A DNA stretch of 64,000 bases from Geothrix sp. 21YS21S-2 (GCF_030846775.1 NZ_CP132910.1:4467001-4531000); one strand, 5' to 3'; counted from the stretch's first letter, positions 17,398 to 25,692 are shown. A program made the numbers and translations. Notes: generated by a model not told the origin, from the letters alone.

Positions 17398-18928
17398 GGA
17401 CCTTCCTGACCACGTCGATGATGGAGCCGTCCCGGTACTCGATGAGCGCCACGACCTCGTCCTCGAACTCGATGGGCCTCGGCTTGCCGGTGACCCGGGT
17501 GATCTCCTCGTGGAACTGGCGGATGTCCTTCACCGGGAGGTTGCGGCGCTTGAGTTCGGCCACCAGGTCGGGGTGCTTGCTGGAGACGCAGATGCCGCGC
17601 TCGGTGACGATGACGTCCACGGTCTCCCCGGGGGTGGTGACGGTGGTGACGGCGTCCCGCACCACCGGGAGCCGGCCGCGGATGGAGGGGGCCACCACGA
17701 TGGCGAGCTTGGCGCCCGCGGCCACGTCGCAGTGGCCGCCGGTGTTGTGCAGGAGGTAGCCGCTGGACTCGGTGTTGACGTTGACGTTGAAGTCCACGTC
17801 CACCTCGGTGGCGCCCAGGATGACGCAGTCGAGCATGTTGGCCACGCACCCTCGGTTGAAGGGGCTGGCGTAGAGGTCGGCGGAGATCTCACGGTGGCAG
17901 GGGTTGCGCCGCATGGAGTCCACGGCCCGGTTGTCGAAGCACTGCACGTCGAAGAGCGTCTCGAAGTAGCCCTCCTCCAGCATGTCGACGAAGTAGCCCG
18001 TGATGCCGCCGCAGCCGAAGCTGCCCTTGACCTTGTTCTCGGCCATGAGGCGGCGCACGTTGTCGGCCACGGCCAGGGACGTGCCGCCGGCGCCGGTCTG
18101 GAAGGAGAAGCCGTCCTTGAGCAGGCCCGAGGCGTGGATGACCTCGGAGGCGTACTTGGCGATGAGCAGGCCCGCGGGGTCGCGGGTGACGCGGGTGGTG
18201 GTGGAGACGATCTTCTTGGGGTCGCCCAGGGACTCGATCTGCACCACGTAGTCCACGTCGGACTGGGAGATGCTGATGGGGGCCGCGGGGTAGCGCACCA
18301 GGTTGTCGGTGACGGCCACCACCTTCTTGGCGTAGCGGGCGTCGGTGTAGGCGTAGCCCAGGGAGCCGCAGGCCGACGGCCCGTGCACGCCGTTCATGTT
18401 GCCGGTGACGTCGCAGCAGGGGGCCGCGATGAAGGCGGCGTCCACTTCCACCTCGCCCGTGACCAGGGACCGGGCCCGGCCGCCGTGGCTCCGCACGATG
18501 ATGTCGCACTTCAGCTCGCCCTTGCTCACCATCTGGGCGATGAGGCCGTTGACGCCGGTCTCGATGCGGGTGATGACGCCCTTGCGGATGTAGGGGATGA
18601 TCTCCGCGTGCACGTCGTGCACGGAGCTGGAGGCGATGCCCATGTCCATGAGACCCATGGCGTCCAGTTCCTTCACCAGCAGGTTCAGCAGCAGGTCGCC
18701 GTTGCGCAGGTGGTGGTGGGTGGAGATGTTCATGCCGTCCCGGAGCTCGCACTTCTCCAGCGCGGCCCGCAGGCTGGGCAGGAGCTTGGAGTCGGAGGGG
18801 TGGCGGCGCACCAGGGGCCGCGTGGCCCGCAGGACCTCGGGCTTCTTGTTCCAGGGATCGACGTAGGGGTCGAGGGTGCGGCCCCTCCACAGGGCCGGGA
18901 TCTCCCGTCCGAGGCTATTTTTCGCCAT
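17390..18928 (-). CDS. citF: Citrate lyase alpha subunit (citrate CoA-transferase)
   Basis: A 512-residue CitF. It starts with NSLGREIPALW and keeps the family core (LRNGD, GKSFGCGG-like SFGCGGITGYF, the CoA-transferase glutamate region and a long conserved C-terminal half with GICVSSKHPDL and EFEDEVVALIEYRDGSIIDVV). It exchanges the acetyl group on CitD for a citryl group in the cytoplasmic citrate lyase complex. Length is normal. It overlaps citE by 14 nt and citXG by 8 nt, indicating translational coupling. Confidence 0.96.
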   Translation of the reverse strand: MAKNSLGREIPALWRGRTLDPYVDPWNKKPEVLRATRPLVRRHPSDSKLLPSLRAALEKCELRDGMNISTHHHLRNGDLLLNLLVKELDAMGLMDMGIASSSVHDVHAEIIPYIRKGVITRIETGVNGLIAQMVSKGELKCDIIVRSHGGRARSLVTGEVEVDAAFIAAPCCDVTGNMNGVHGPSACGSLGYAYTDARYAKKVVAVTDNLVRYPAAPISISQSDVDYVVQIESLGDPKKIVSTTTRVTRDPAGLLIAKYASEVIHASGLLKDGFSFQTGAGGTSLAVADNVRRLMAENKVKGSFGCGGITGYFVDMLEEGYFETLFDVQCFDNRAVDSMRRNPCHREISADLYASPFNRGCVANMLDCVILGATEVDVDFNVNVNTESSGYLLHNTGGHCDVAAGAKLAIVVAPSIRGRLPVVRDAVTTVTTPGETVDVIVTERGICVSSKHPDLVAELKRRNLPVKDIRQFHEEITRVTGKPRPIEFEDEVVALIEYRDGSIIDVVRKVHE

Positions 18929-19826
18929 GGATCACCTCGTCGGTCAGGTCAAAGTCGATCATCCCGAAGGCGATGGCCGTCTTCAGGACGCGGGCGGCGC
19001 GGGTGACGACGGGCGCGTCGACCATCCTGCCCTTGAGCGAGATCACGCCGGTGCCCATCTCCCGGGCGCGCTTGATGGCGTCCATCACTTCCAGGGCGTG
19101 CTCGATCTCCTTGGCCGCGGGGCGGAACACCTCGTGGATGATCTCGATCTGCCTGGGGTTCACCAGGGACTTGCCCGTGAAGCCCAGGCGCTTGATGAGG
19201 GCCGTCTCGGCGCGCAGCGCCTCCATGTCGTTGACGTCGGGGAAGATGGTGTCGATGACCTGGAGGCCGGCGGCCTTGGCGGCCCACACGATCTGGGTGC
19301 GGGCGGAGAAGAGCTCCTCGCCGGTCTTGGTGCGGTCGATCTCCATGGAGGCCGTGAAGTCCTCGGCGCCGAAGGCCAGGGCCACCAGGCGCGGAGAGCT
19401 GACCGCGGTCAGCACGCTGTTGAGCACCCCCTGGGCGCTCTCGATGGAGGGGATGATCTTGAAGTGGCCGATCTCCAGGCCCAGGTGCTCCTCCTGCTCG
19501 GTGAGCAGGGTGTCGAGCTTCTCCACCACCTCGGGGTTGTCGGCCTTGGGCAGGCGGATCCCGTCCGGCAGGGCAGGGAGGATCTCCCGCAGGTCGTCCA
19601 GCGCGTAGGGCGTGTCCAGCCCGTTGATCCGGACGAACATCTCCTTGTTGCGGTCGGTGTAGGACCGCAGGAAGTTGCGGGCCAGGAGCCTCGCGGCGTC
19701 CTTCTCCTGGAGGGGGACGGCGTCCTCCAGGTCGATCATGACGACGTCGGCCTCGAAGACCGGGATGTTCTGCAGCATCCCGGGCATGTTGCCGGGGACG
19801 TACAGCAGGGAACGGCGGAGCTTCAT
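18915..19826 (-). CDS. citE: Citrate lyase beta subunit (citryl-ACP lyase)
   Basis: A 303-residue CitE of the HpcH/HpaI aldolase superfamily. LRRSLLYVPGN at the N-terminus, VVMIDLEDAVPLQEKD (metal-binding Asp/Glu), then VRINGLDTPY and LALAFGAEDFTASM are the standard signatures. It cleaves citryl-ACP to oxaloacetate and acetyl-ACP with Mg2+. Full length with no obvious defects. It lies between the PPC-domain gene and citF in the operon. Confidence 0.96.
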   Translation of the reverse strand: MKLRRSLLYVPGNMPGMLQNIPVFEADVVMIDLEDAVPLQEKDAARLLARNFLRSYTDRNKEMFVRINGLDTPYALDDLREILPALPDGIRLPKADNPEVVEKLDTLLTEQEEHLGLEIGHFKIIPSIESAQGVLNSVLTAVSSPRLVALAFGAEDFTASMEIDRTKTGEELFSARTQIVWAAKAAGLQVIDTIFPDVNDMEALRAETALIKRLGFTGKSLVNPRQIEIIHEVFRPAAKEIEHALEVMDAIKRAREMGTGVISLKGRMVDAPVVTRAARVLKTAIAFGMIDFDLTDEVIHGEK

Positions 19827-19833
19827 GGATCCC

Positions 19834-20304
19834 CTACCTTTCTTCGAAGAAGAGGGTGTCGACGCCGCTCGAGGTGGAGTGGTAGCGCTCGATGCCCGTC
19901 ACCAGGTACTCGGCCAGGACGATTTCGCAGGTGGCGAACACCTCGGCGTCCACCAGCTGGCCCCCCACCACCTCGCCGCCGGCCTTGGAGGCCAGGATGT
20001 AGAACTGGGCGCCCAGCTTCTTGCCGGCGCCCGGGGCGATGTTGCCCGAGAGCCCCAGCATCTCCAGGGGGCCTTCCACCCGGTGCTTGCGGGTGCGGGG
20101 TTCGGTCAGGGGCAGGTGGGCCCCGGTCTGGATGTCCCTGAACTCCACGTCACGCACCGAACCGATGGCCGAGACCATGGACGCGAAGGTGATGTTCTGG
20201 GAACTGCAGAACTCCAGGAGGGTGGGGACGATGCGCGCACCCGGCTGGATCTTGATGATGAAGCGCCGGCCTGTGACGCACTCGCGGGACCATACCTTGT
20301 CCAT
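19834..20304 (-). CDS. PPC (DUF296)-domain protein in the cit operon
   Basis: A 156-residue single PPC/DUF296 domain protein. The N-terminal FIIKIQPGARIVPTLLEFCS, the ASMVSAIGSVRDVEF strand and the LGLSGNIAPG...LGAQFYILASKAGGEVVGGQL region fit the bacterial PPC trimer fold. Such proteins lack the AT-hook of plant homologues, and their function in bacteria is mostly unknown; some bind metals or small ligands. The frame is open far upstream, but the ATG at 20304 sits 2 nt after the citD stop and gives the usual family length. Its place between citD and citE implies a role in citrate metabolism or its regulation. Confidence 0.8.
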   Translation of the reverse strand: MDKVWSRECVTGRRFIIKIQPGARIVPTLLEFCSSQNITFASMVSAIGSVRDVEFRDIQTGAHLPLTEPRTRKHRVEGPLEMLGLSGNIAPGAGKKLGAQFYILASKAGGEVVGGQLVDAEVFATCEIVLAEYLVTGIERYHSTSSGVDTLFFEER

Positions 20305-20306
20305 GA

Positions 20307-20570
20307 CTACTCCTGGGAAGCTCTGTGAATGGCGGTTTCCACCCGGGCGGCGATGGCGTAGTCCAGGGCGCCGCGGTCCGAGACGCGGACGTGGCCGGCG
20401 GCCACGCCCAGCTCCTGCAGGGTCGCCTCGATGCGGGCCCGGATCAGGTGCTCGAACTGCTTCTTCACGGTGGATTCGATGTCGATCTGGAGGGTTTCGG
20501 CGGGCTCGACCACGACCATGAGGTCGCTGGACTGCATGGTGCCCGCGGTGGACTTGCGTCGGATCTGCAT
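20307..20570 (-). CDS. citD: Citrate lyase gamma subunit (acyl carrier protein)
   Basis: An 87-residue acyl carrier. AGTMQSSDLMVVVEP aligns with the CitD prosthetic-group site, placing the attachment serine at Ser14. The rest (TLQIDIESTVKKQF, IRARIEATLQELGV, RGALDYAIAARVETAI) is the conserved helical/beta core. It carries the acetyl/citryl thioester during the lyase cycle and is modified by CitXG. Nearly contiguous with citC upstream and the PPC gene downstream. Confidence 0.95.
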   Translation of the reverse strand: MQIRRKSTAGTMQSSDLMVVVEPAETLQIDIESTVKKQFEHLIRARIEATLQELGVAAGHVRVSDRGALDYAIAARVETAIHRASQE

Positions 20571-20573
20571 GGA

Positions 20574-21608
20574 CTAGGCTCCCTGGAGGCGCCCGGCGAT
20601 GGGCCGGGCTTCGTCGGATCGGAGGAACTGGAGGGTGGAAGGGGGCACCAGGGACGCCAGGGTCCCGAAGTCCCCGGCGGCGAAGGCGGCGCGCACCCGG
20701 GTCGCGCTGACCGGGGCGCCGGCGGCCTCGAGGCGGGCCACTTCCGTGACGGCGACGCCGGCGGGGGGCAGGATCTCGGCCATGGCGGCGTTGTAGGCCC
20801 GGGTCGCGGGGCAGAGGGGCTCGGTCCCGGCGAAGCGGCGGACGACGTGGAAAGCCGGGGCGATGCGCCGGGCGAAGAGATCCAGGTCCAGGCGCATCTG
20901 GGCCTGGGCGGCCTCGTCCTCGCGCTTGAGGAAGTAGGCGGGGAAGGTCCCGGCGGACACCGCGTAGCGGGAGGTCTCCAGGACGGTGACGTTGGGCAGG
21001 TGGGCCGTGGCCTCCCGGGCCAGGCGCAGGCGCGCCGCGAAGGGGAAGACGGAGCAGTCCTCGCTCACCACGAAGAGGAGGAGCCGGTCCACCTCCTTCG
21101 CGGCCCGTTCCGCCAGGTGGAGGTGGCCCAGGGTGAAGGGGTTGCCGTTGAGGACGATGGCGCCGTTGCGGCCCGGCGCGGCGGGATGGGAGGCCAGGTA
21201 GGCCTCCAGGCCCGGCCCGTGCTCCAGGAGCGCCGCCGTGCCGTGGGTGGCCAGGAGCCGGAAGTTCAGGGCCTCGAAGGTCCCGGTGTTCTGGGGCCGG
21301 GTGAAGAGGAAGAGGGTCCCGTGGCCCGCCTCCATGCCCGAGAGGACGAGCCGGGTCACCAGGGCGCCCAGGGTGTCCGTGCCCTGGAACTCGGGAGCTA
21401 TGGCCAGCATCTTGAGGACATAGCCCTTCCTGGCGCCGCATGCCGCGAGGCGCCCGCCGTCGTACCAGCCCACCAGGTCATCCACCCCGGGTTCAAAACG
21501 AAGGCCCTGGGACTCGATGAGTTCCCGGGCCTCGCGTTCCGTGGGCTGGTCGAACAAGACGTGCTCCGTGAAGGGTCCGCCCGCAGTATAGGACCGGGGG
21601 CCTTTCAA
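20574..21608 (-). CDS. citC: [Citrate (pro-3S)-lyase] ligase
   Basis: A 344-residue CitC. An N-terminal GNAT-like region (residues ~10-120, LKMLAIAPEFQGTDTLGALV) is followed by the nucleotidyltransferase domain, with IVLNGNPFTLGHLHLAERAA as the HxGH-type ATP-binding motif. It acetylates the thiol of the CitD prosthetic group using ATP and acetate, activating the lyase. First gene of the operon citC-citD-PPC-citE-citF-citXG. No citrate transporter or CitAB sensor is nearby, so uptake must be encoded elsewhere, or the pathway handles internal citrate. Confidence 0.93.
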   Translation of the reverse strand: MKGPRSYTAGGPFTEHVLFDQPTEREARELIESQGLRFEPGVDDLVGWYDGGRLAACGARKGYVLKMLAIAPEFQGTDTLGALVTRLVLSGMEAGHGTLFLFTRPQNTGTFEALNFRLLATHGTAALLEHGPGLEAYLASHPAAPGRNGAIVLNGNPFTLGHLHLAERAAKEVDRLLLFVVSEDCSVFPFAARLRLAREATAHLPNVTVLETSRYAVSAGTFPAYFLKREDEAAQAQMRLDLDLFARRIAPAFHVVRRFAGTEPLCPATRAYNAAMAEILPPAGVAVTEVARLEAAGAPVSATRVRAAFAAGDFGTLASLVPPSTLQFLRSDEARPIAGRLQGA

Positions 21609-21623
21609 CTACCTTACAGTCTT

Positions 21624-21654
21624 CTATTAGTGAGGACCGTCACGGAGCGGTCAA
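21624..21654 (-). promoter_or_regulatory. Possible cit operon promoter
   Basis: On the minus strand TTGACC (complement of 21649-21654) and TAATAG (complement of 21624-21629) are 19 bp apart, directly upstream of citC. The spacer is longer than ideal and the -35 box overlaps the mscL stop codon, so this is only a candidate. Confidence 0.3.
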
Positions 21655-22043
21655 TCGACCTGGCTAGTGCAGAATTTGCAACGTTTGGCTGCGAGGGGAA
21701 TCGTCTCCAGGCACTCGGGGCAGGTCTTGGTGGAGGGCGCCGCGGGCTCCTCCTTCTTCTTCATGAGGGTGCCCACCAGCTTCACCAGGAAGAGGAAGAC
21801 GACCCCGGCGATGATGAGGAAGTTCAGGGTCGCGCCCAGCACCACCCCGATGCGCAGCTTGCCCACGGCCCACTGCTCCCAGACCATGTTGGCCGGCAGC
21901 ACGTAGCTCACCAGCGGCATGACGATGCCGCTCACGAAGGCCTTGACGATCTCCCCGAAGGCGCCGCCGACCACCACGGCCACGGCCAGGTCCACCACGT
22001 TTCCCTTGGCCACGAAGGCCTTGAACTCCTGGATGAGGGACAT
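21651..22043 (-). CDS. mscL: Large-conductance mechanosensitive channel with C-terminal zinc ribbon
   Basis: A 130-residue MscL. IQEFKAFVAKGNVVDLAVAV is the N-terminal helix and TM1 pore segment; TM2 (FLIIAGVVFLFLVKLV) follows, and residues 1-100 match standard MscL. Instead of the usual charged helical bundle, the tail ends in a CPECLETIPLAAKRCKFC zinc-ribbon-like motif (two CxxC pairs). It releases solutes on osmotic downshock. The tail could bind zinc or alter gating. The gene is between argR and the cit operon on the same strand. Confidence 0.94.
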   Translation of the reverse strand: MSLIQEFKAFVAKGNVVDLAVAVVVGGAFGEIVKAFVSGIVMPLVSYVLPANMVWEQWAVGKLRIGVVLGATLNFLIIAGVVFLFLVKLVGTLMKKKEEPAAPSTKTCPECLETIPLAAKRCKFCTSQVD

Positions 22044-22082
22044 GCTCAGCTCCTTGGTTGGGGCCCGCTCGGCAGGCCGGCT

Positions 22083-22493
22083 TCAGATGCCTCGAATCAG
22101 ACGTTCCCGGATTTCGAGTTCCAGTCTATCAAGCAAGCTGCTGTTCACGGGCGCCGCGAAGATCGTATCGTCCCCGGCCAGGGTGCCGGCCAGGGAGGGC
22201 AGGCCGGCCTGGTCCAGGGCCAGGGCCATGGCCTGGGCGTACCCAGGGGTGGTCTTGAGGATGAGCAGGGTGGGGGGAACCTTCTGGAGCGTGTAGGGGT
22301 GGGAGGGGGGCAGGGCGGGCAGGGCGCGGCGGTAGCGGCCCTCCTCCTTGCGGATGTTCAGCTTCTTCATGTGCCGGGAGAGGGTGGAGAGCGTCAGGTC
22401 GAAGCCCTCCCTGCGGAGCAGCTCCAGGAGATCCCCCTGTTCGGTGATTTCCAGGCGGGAGAGATGGCGGAGAATGGCTTCGTCCAAGTTCAT
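22083..22493 (-). CDS. argR: Arginine repressor
   Basis: About 136 residues from ATG 22493. The N-terminal winged helix is LDEAILRHLSRLEITEQGDLLELL with TLSTLSRHMKKLNIRKEEG as recognition helix and wing. The C-terminal oligomerisation and arginine-binding domain has LAGTLAGDDTIFAAP, the signature GTiAGdDTifv of ArgR/AhrC. Other starts exist at 22508 (ATG) and 22520 (TTG), but they overlap a repeated ATTTGCA block and lack support. It is divergent from the arginine operon, whose promoter region carries six ATTTGCA elements, so ArgR is the likely regulator of both. Confidence 0.9.
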   Translation of the reverse strand: MNLDEAILRHLSRLEITEQGDLLELLRREGFDLTLSTLSRHMKKLNIRKEEGRYRRALPALPPSHPYTLQKVPPTLLILKTTPGYAQAMALALDQAGLPSLAGTLAGDDTIFAAPVNSSLLDRLELEIRERLIRGI

Positions 22494-22500
22494 GGGGCTA

Positions 22501-22668
22501 ATTTGCATCGATTTGCACAAATTTGCAAGCAGTCTTGTTTAACTCATAATCATAAATTTACAGTCCTGTCGTAGCTTTTTCGCTTGACCCCCCATACGGG
22601 GACGCGCACAATTTGCATTACATGACCGGTATTTCCGTGTTTTTGCATCCAATGACCGCAAATTTGCA
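22501..22668. promoter_or_regulatory. Array of ATTTGCA elements between argR and argD
   Basis: ATTTGCA occurs at 22501-22507, 22511-22517, 22521-22527, 22611-22617 and 22662-22668, with TTTTGCA at 22641-22647. The first three are exactly 10 bp apart. The later ones are offset by 90, 30 and 21 bp, so nearly all face the same side of the helix. Bases 22658-22667 form the perfect palindrome GCAAATTTGC. One copy overlaps the proposed argD -10 box and three lie just before argR. The arrangement fits a cooperative operator for ArgR. Identity of the binding protein is inferred. Confidence 0.7.
22584..22612 (+). promoter_or_regulatory. Predicted arginine operon promoter
   Basis: TTGACC (22584-22589), a 17-bp spacer, then CACAAT (22607-22612). 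An ATTTGCA element overlaps the -10 box, ideal for repression. Transcription would begin near 22619-22622, right at an ATG, so the mRNA may be leaderless. Confidence 0.5.
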
Positions 22669-23824
22669 GCCCCCCGCCCTCCTCCCCACCTACACCCCCT
22701 TCCCCTTCCCCCTGCTCCGCGGCGAACGCGACCGGGTCTTCGATCCCCTGGGAAGGAGCTACTGGGACTTCTACGGCGGGCACTGCGTGGCCAGCACCGG
22801 CCACTCCCACCCCCTGGTGGCCGAGGCCATCGCGGTCCAGGCCCGGGAGCTGATCTTCTACAGCACCGCCGCGGAACTGCCCGTGCGGTCCCGGGCGGCC
22901 AAGGCCCTTCTGGACTTCGCGGAGTCCGGCCGGGACGCGGGCATGGCCTCCATCTTCTTCTGCAACAGCGGCGCCGAGGCCAACGAGAATGCCCTGAAGA
23001 TGGCCTGCCGGCTCACCGGGAGGCACAAGTTCGCGGCCTTCCAGGGCGGCTGGCACGGGCGCTCCACCCTGGCCCTGTCCGTCACCGACGACCCCGCCAT
23101 CACGGATCCCTACGCGCCCCTCCTGGCGCCCTGCCTGCGCCTGCCCTGGAACGACGTGGAGGCCCTGGAGGCCGCCGACTTCTCGGACGTGGCCGGCGTG
23201 ATCATGGAGCCCATCCAGAGCATGTCGGGCATCCGGCCCGCCACCGCCCCCTTCATGATCAAGGTGCGGGAGAAGACGAAGGCCGCCGGCGCCATGCTCA
23301 TCTACGACGAGGTCCAGACCGGCATGGGCCGCCTGGGGCACCCCTTCGCCGCGGGCCTCCACGGCGTCCGCCCCGACATGATCACCTCCGCCAAGGGCCT
23401 CGCCTCGGGCGTGCCCATGGGGGCGCTGCTCCTGTCGGCCGAGGCCGCCGCCTCCGTCAGGCCCGGGGACCTGGGCAGCACCTTCGGCGGCGGGCCCCTG
23501 GCCTGCGCCGCGCTCCTGGCCACCCTCACGGTGATCCGCCAGGAGGGCCTCCTGCAGAACGTCTTCGTGCGCGAGCAGGAGATCCGCGAGGCGCTCGCGG
23601 GCACCTGCGTCACGGAGATCCGCGGTTCGGGCCTGCTCCTGGGCCTGGTGGTGCCGGGCCGGGCCAAGCAGCTCAAGGCCCACCTCCAGGACCGGCACAT
23701 CCTCGTGGGCGGCAGCGGCGATCCCGACGCCCTGCGCCTCATGCCCCCCCTCAACGTGACCCGGGCCGCGGTCGACGCCCTGGCCGAAGCCGTCCGCACC
23801 TTCCCCGCTGGAGATTCCAAATGA
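22622..23824 (+). CDS. argD: Acetylornithine aminotransferase
   Basis: A 400-residue class III PLP aminotransferase. LLPTYTPFPFPLLRGERDRV and YWDFYGGHCVASTGHSHP are typical ArgD. The PLP site includes NSGAEANENALKMA, IYDEVQTGMGR and the lysine in SAKGLASGVPMGA. It converts N-acetylglutamate semialdehyde to N-acetylornithine. No ribosome binding site precedes either ATG at 22622 or 22652; I chose 22622 because the predicted promoter would start transcription there. First gene of argD-argF'-argB-argE-argH-argG-(P-loop)-argC, overlapping argF' by 4 nt. Confidence 0.9.
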   Translation: MTGISVFLHPMTANLQPPALLPTYTPFPFPLLRGERDRVFDPLGRSYWDFYGGHCVASTGHSHPLVAEAIAVQARELIFYSTAAELPVRSRAAKALLDFAESGRDAGMASIFFCNSGAEANENALKMACRLTGRHKFAAFQGGWHGRSTLALSVTDDPAITDPYAPLLAPCLRLPWNDVEALEAADFSDVAGVIMEPIQSMSGIRPATAPFMIKVREKTKAAGAMLIYDEVQTGMGRLGHPFAAGLHGVRPDMITSAKGLASGVPMGALLLSAEAAASVRPGDLGSTFGGGPLACAALLATLTVIRQEGLLQNVFVREQEIREALAGTCVTEIRGSGLLLGLVVPGRAKQLKAHLQDRHILVGGSGDPDALRLMPPLNVTRAAVDALAEAVRTFPAGDSK

Positions 23825-24813
23825 GACACGCCACCGGCATCAGCGATTTCGGCATCGAGGGCCTGGAGGAGATCCTCGCCCGCGCCATCCAGTGGAAGGC
23901 GGGAACGCATCCGAAGCACCTCGTGGACCGGATCCTCGGCATGGTGTTCTTCAACCCCAGCCTGCGCACCCGCGCCTCCTTCGAGGCCGTCATGGCCCGG
24001 GGCGGCGGCTCGTCCATCGTCCTGGAAGTGGGCAACGGCGTATGGAAGCTGGAGGACCGCATCGGCGCCATCATGGACGGGGACCGGGCCGAGCACATCA
24101 AGGAGGCCGCGCCCGTCCTGGCGCGCTACGTGGACCTGCTCGCCGTGCGCACCTTCGCCGCGGGCGTCAGCGACGCGGAGGACCACGCGGATCCCGTCAT
24201 GAACGGCTTCCGCAACCACTCCACCGTGCCCACCCTCAGCATGGAGAGCGCCCGGGAGCACCCCTGCCAGGGCCTCGCCGACCTCATGACGGCCCGGGAG
24301 ACCTTCGGCTCCACCAGGGGCCTGCCCGTGACCCTCACCTGGGCCCCCCACATCAAGCCGCTGCCCAAGGCCGTGCCCAACAGCTTCCTGCTCACCGCAG
24401 CGGCGGCCGGCTGCGAGGTGCGCGTGGCCCACCCCGAGGGCTTCGAGCTCCAGGGCGAGGTCCTTGCCCAGGCCCAGGCCCTGGCCAAGGGCGCGGGCGG
24501 CAGCGTCTCCTTCACGAAGGACCAGGGCGAGGCCGCAGCCGGCAGCCGAGTGGTCTACGCCAAGGCCTGGGGCCCGTCCACGGAGGGCGGCCTGAAGGCG
24601 GAGGCCGTCAAGGACCACCCCGACTGGATCTGCTCCCCCGACCTGATGCGCAAGGCCGCCCAGGACGCGATCTTCATGCACTGCCTTCCCGTGCGCCGCA
24701 ACGTCGAAGTGGCCGACGGCGTCCTGGACGGCCCCTGGAGCCGGGTCGTGGACGAGGCGGAGAACCGCTTCCACGTGCAGCGGTCCCTGGTCCAGTGGCT
24801 TCTGGAGGCCTAG
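23821..24813 (+). CDS. argF': N-acetylornithine (or N-succinylornithine) carbamoyltransferase
   Basis: A 330-residue transcarbamylase. FFNPSLRTRASFEAVM is the carbamoyl-phosphate loop and HCLPVRRN the ornithine-side motif. Sequence around VWKLEDRIGAIMDGDRAEHI and MESAREHPCQ matches the acetyl/succinyl-ornithine subfamily of Xanthomonas and Bacteroides, not ordinary ArgF. By eye, the Glu in AEHI aligns with Glu92 of Xanthomonas AOTCase, the residue known to favour acetyl over succinyl substrates. The organism therefore likely carbamoylates N-acetylornithine and deacetylates later. Specificity is inferred. Same operon, 3 nt before argB. Confidence 0.88.
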   Translation: MRHATGISDFGIEGLEEILARAIQWKAGTHPKHLVDRILGMVFFNPSLRTRASFEAVMARGGGSSIVLEVGNGVWKLEDRIGAIMDGDRAEHIKEAAPVLARYVDLLAVRTFAAGVSDAEDHADPVMNGFRNHSTVPTLSMESAREHPCQGLADLMTARETFGSTRGLPVTLTWAPHIKPLPKAVPNSFLLTAAAAGCEVRVAHPEGFELQGEVLAQAQALAKGAGGSVSFTKDQGEAAAGSRVVYAKAWGPSTEGGLKAEAVKDHPDWICSPDLMRKAAQDAIFMHCLPVRRNVEVADGVLDGPWSRVVDEAENRFHVQRSLVQWLLEA

Positions 24814-24816
24814 ACA

Positions 24817-25692
24817 ATGGTACGTTCCTCGAATCCCTTCGACGCCCTGCACAACGCCGCCAAGTACGTGCGGAAGTTCCGCGGCAAGCCCTTCGTGGTC
24901 AAGCTCGGCGGCGAGATCCTGGAGGATCCCGCCCTGCGCAAGGCCGTCTGCACCCAGCTGGCCCTGCTGTGGAGCTTCTCCATCCCCCTGGTGATCGTCC
25001 ACGGCGGCGGCGCCGGCCTGGACGCGCTCTGCAACGAGCTGGGCCTGGAGACCACCAAGGTCGCCGGCCGGCGCGTGACCTCGGCCCCCGTGCTGGACGC
25101 CGCCAAGATGGCCTTCAAGGGCCGCATCCAGATGGACCTCCTCGCTTCGCTGGAGGTCGCCGGGCTTCCCGCGGTGGGCCTCTCCGGCCAGGACGCGGGC
25201 CTCGTGAAGTCCCACAAGCGGCCCGTGGGCGAGGTGGACTACGGGCTCGTGGGCGACGTGGACACCGTGGACCCCTCGGTCCTCCGGCACCTCCTGGACG
25301 GCGGCTACGTCCCCGTGGTGGCGCCCTTCTCAGCCACGGCCGAGGGCCAGGTGCTCAACACCAACGCCGACACCATCGCCGCCGAGATCGCCGCGGCCCT
25401 GGGGGTGGAGAAGCTGTTCTTCATCCTGAAGGTCCCCGGGCTCCTGCGGGACGTGGCCGTGCCCAGCAGCCTGGTGCCCCTGGCCGACCTGCAGACCCTC
25501 AAGGAGCTGGAAGGCGCCATCAAGGACGGCATGAAGCCCAAGATCACCGCGGCCCGGCGGGCCCTGGAGGGCGGCGTGAAGAGCGTCCACCTGGTTTCGG
25601 GCAGCAGGCCCGACGCCATCCTGGCCGAGGTGTTCACCAACGAGGGCAGCGGCACCATGCTGGTCGCCGACCGGAACGAGGTGGGCGCATGA
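24817..25692 (+). CDS. argB: Acetylglutamate kinase
   Basis: A 291-residue amino-acid kinase: FVVKLGGEILED and IVIVHGGGAGLDALC form the phosphate-binding loops, followed by LLASLEVAGLPAVGLSGQDAG, LNTNADTIAAEIA and the C-terminal KITAARRALEGGVKSVHLVSG. It phosphorylates N-acetylglutamate. There is no fused acetyltransferase domain, so it cannot supply the first step of the pathway by itself. The stop overlaps the argE start (ATGA). Confidence 0.93.
   Translation: MVRSSNPFDALHNAAKYVRKFRGKPFVVKLGGEILEDPALRKAVCTQLALLWSFSIPLVIVHGGGAGLDALCNELGLETTKVAGRRVTSAPVLDAAKMAFKGRIQMDLLASLEVAGLPAVGLSGQDAGLVKSHKRPVGEVDYGLVGDVDTVDPSVLRHLLDGGYVPVVAPFSATAEGQVLNTNADTIAAEIAAALGVEKLFFILKVPGLLRDVAVPSSLVPLADLQTLKELEGAIKDGMKPKITAARRALEGGVKSVHLVSGSRPDAILAEVFTNEGSGTMLVADRNEVGA

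Noticed and set aside
22613-22654. TTG 22613 and ATG 22652 as argD starts
   Set aside because: Neither has a ribosome site. TTG 22613 overlaps the -10/operator region. ATG 22652 cannot be excluded, but 22622 fits the predicted transcription start.
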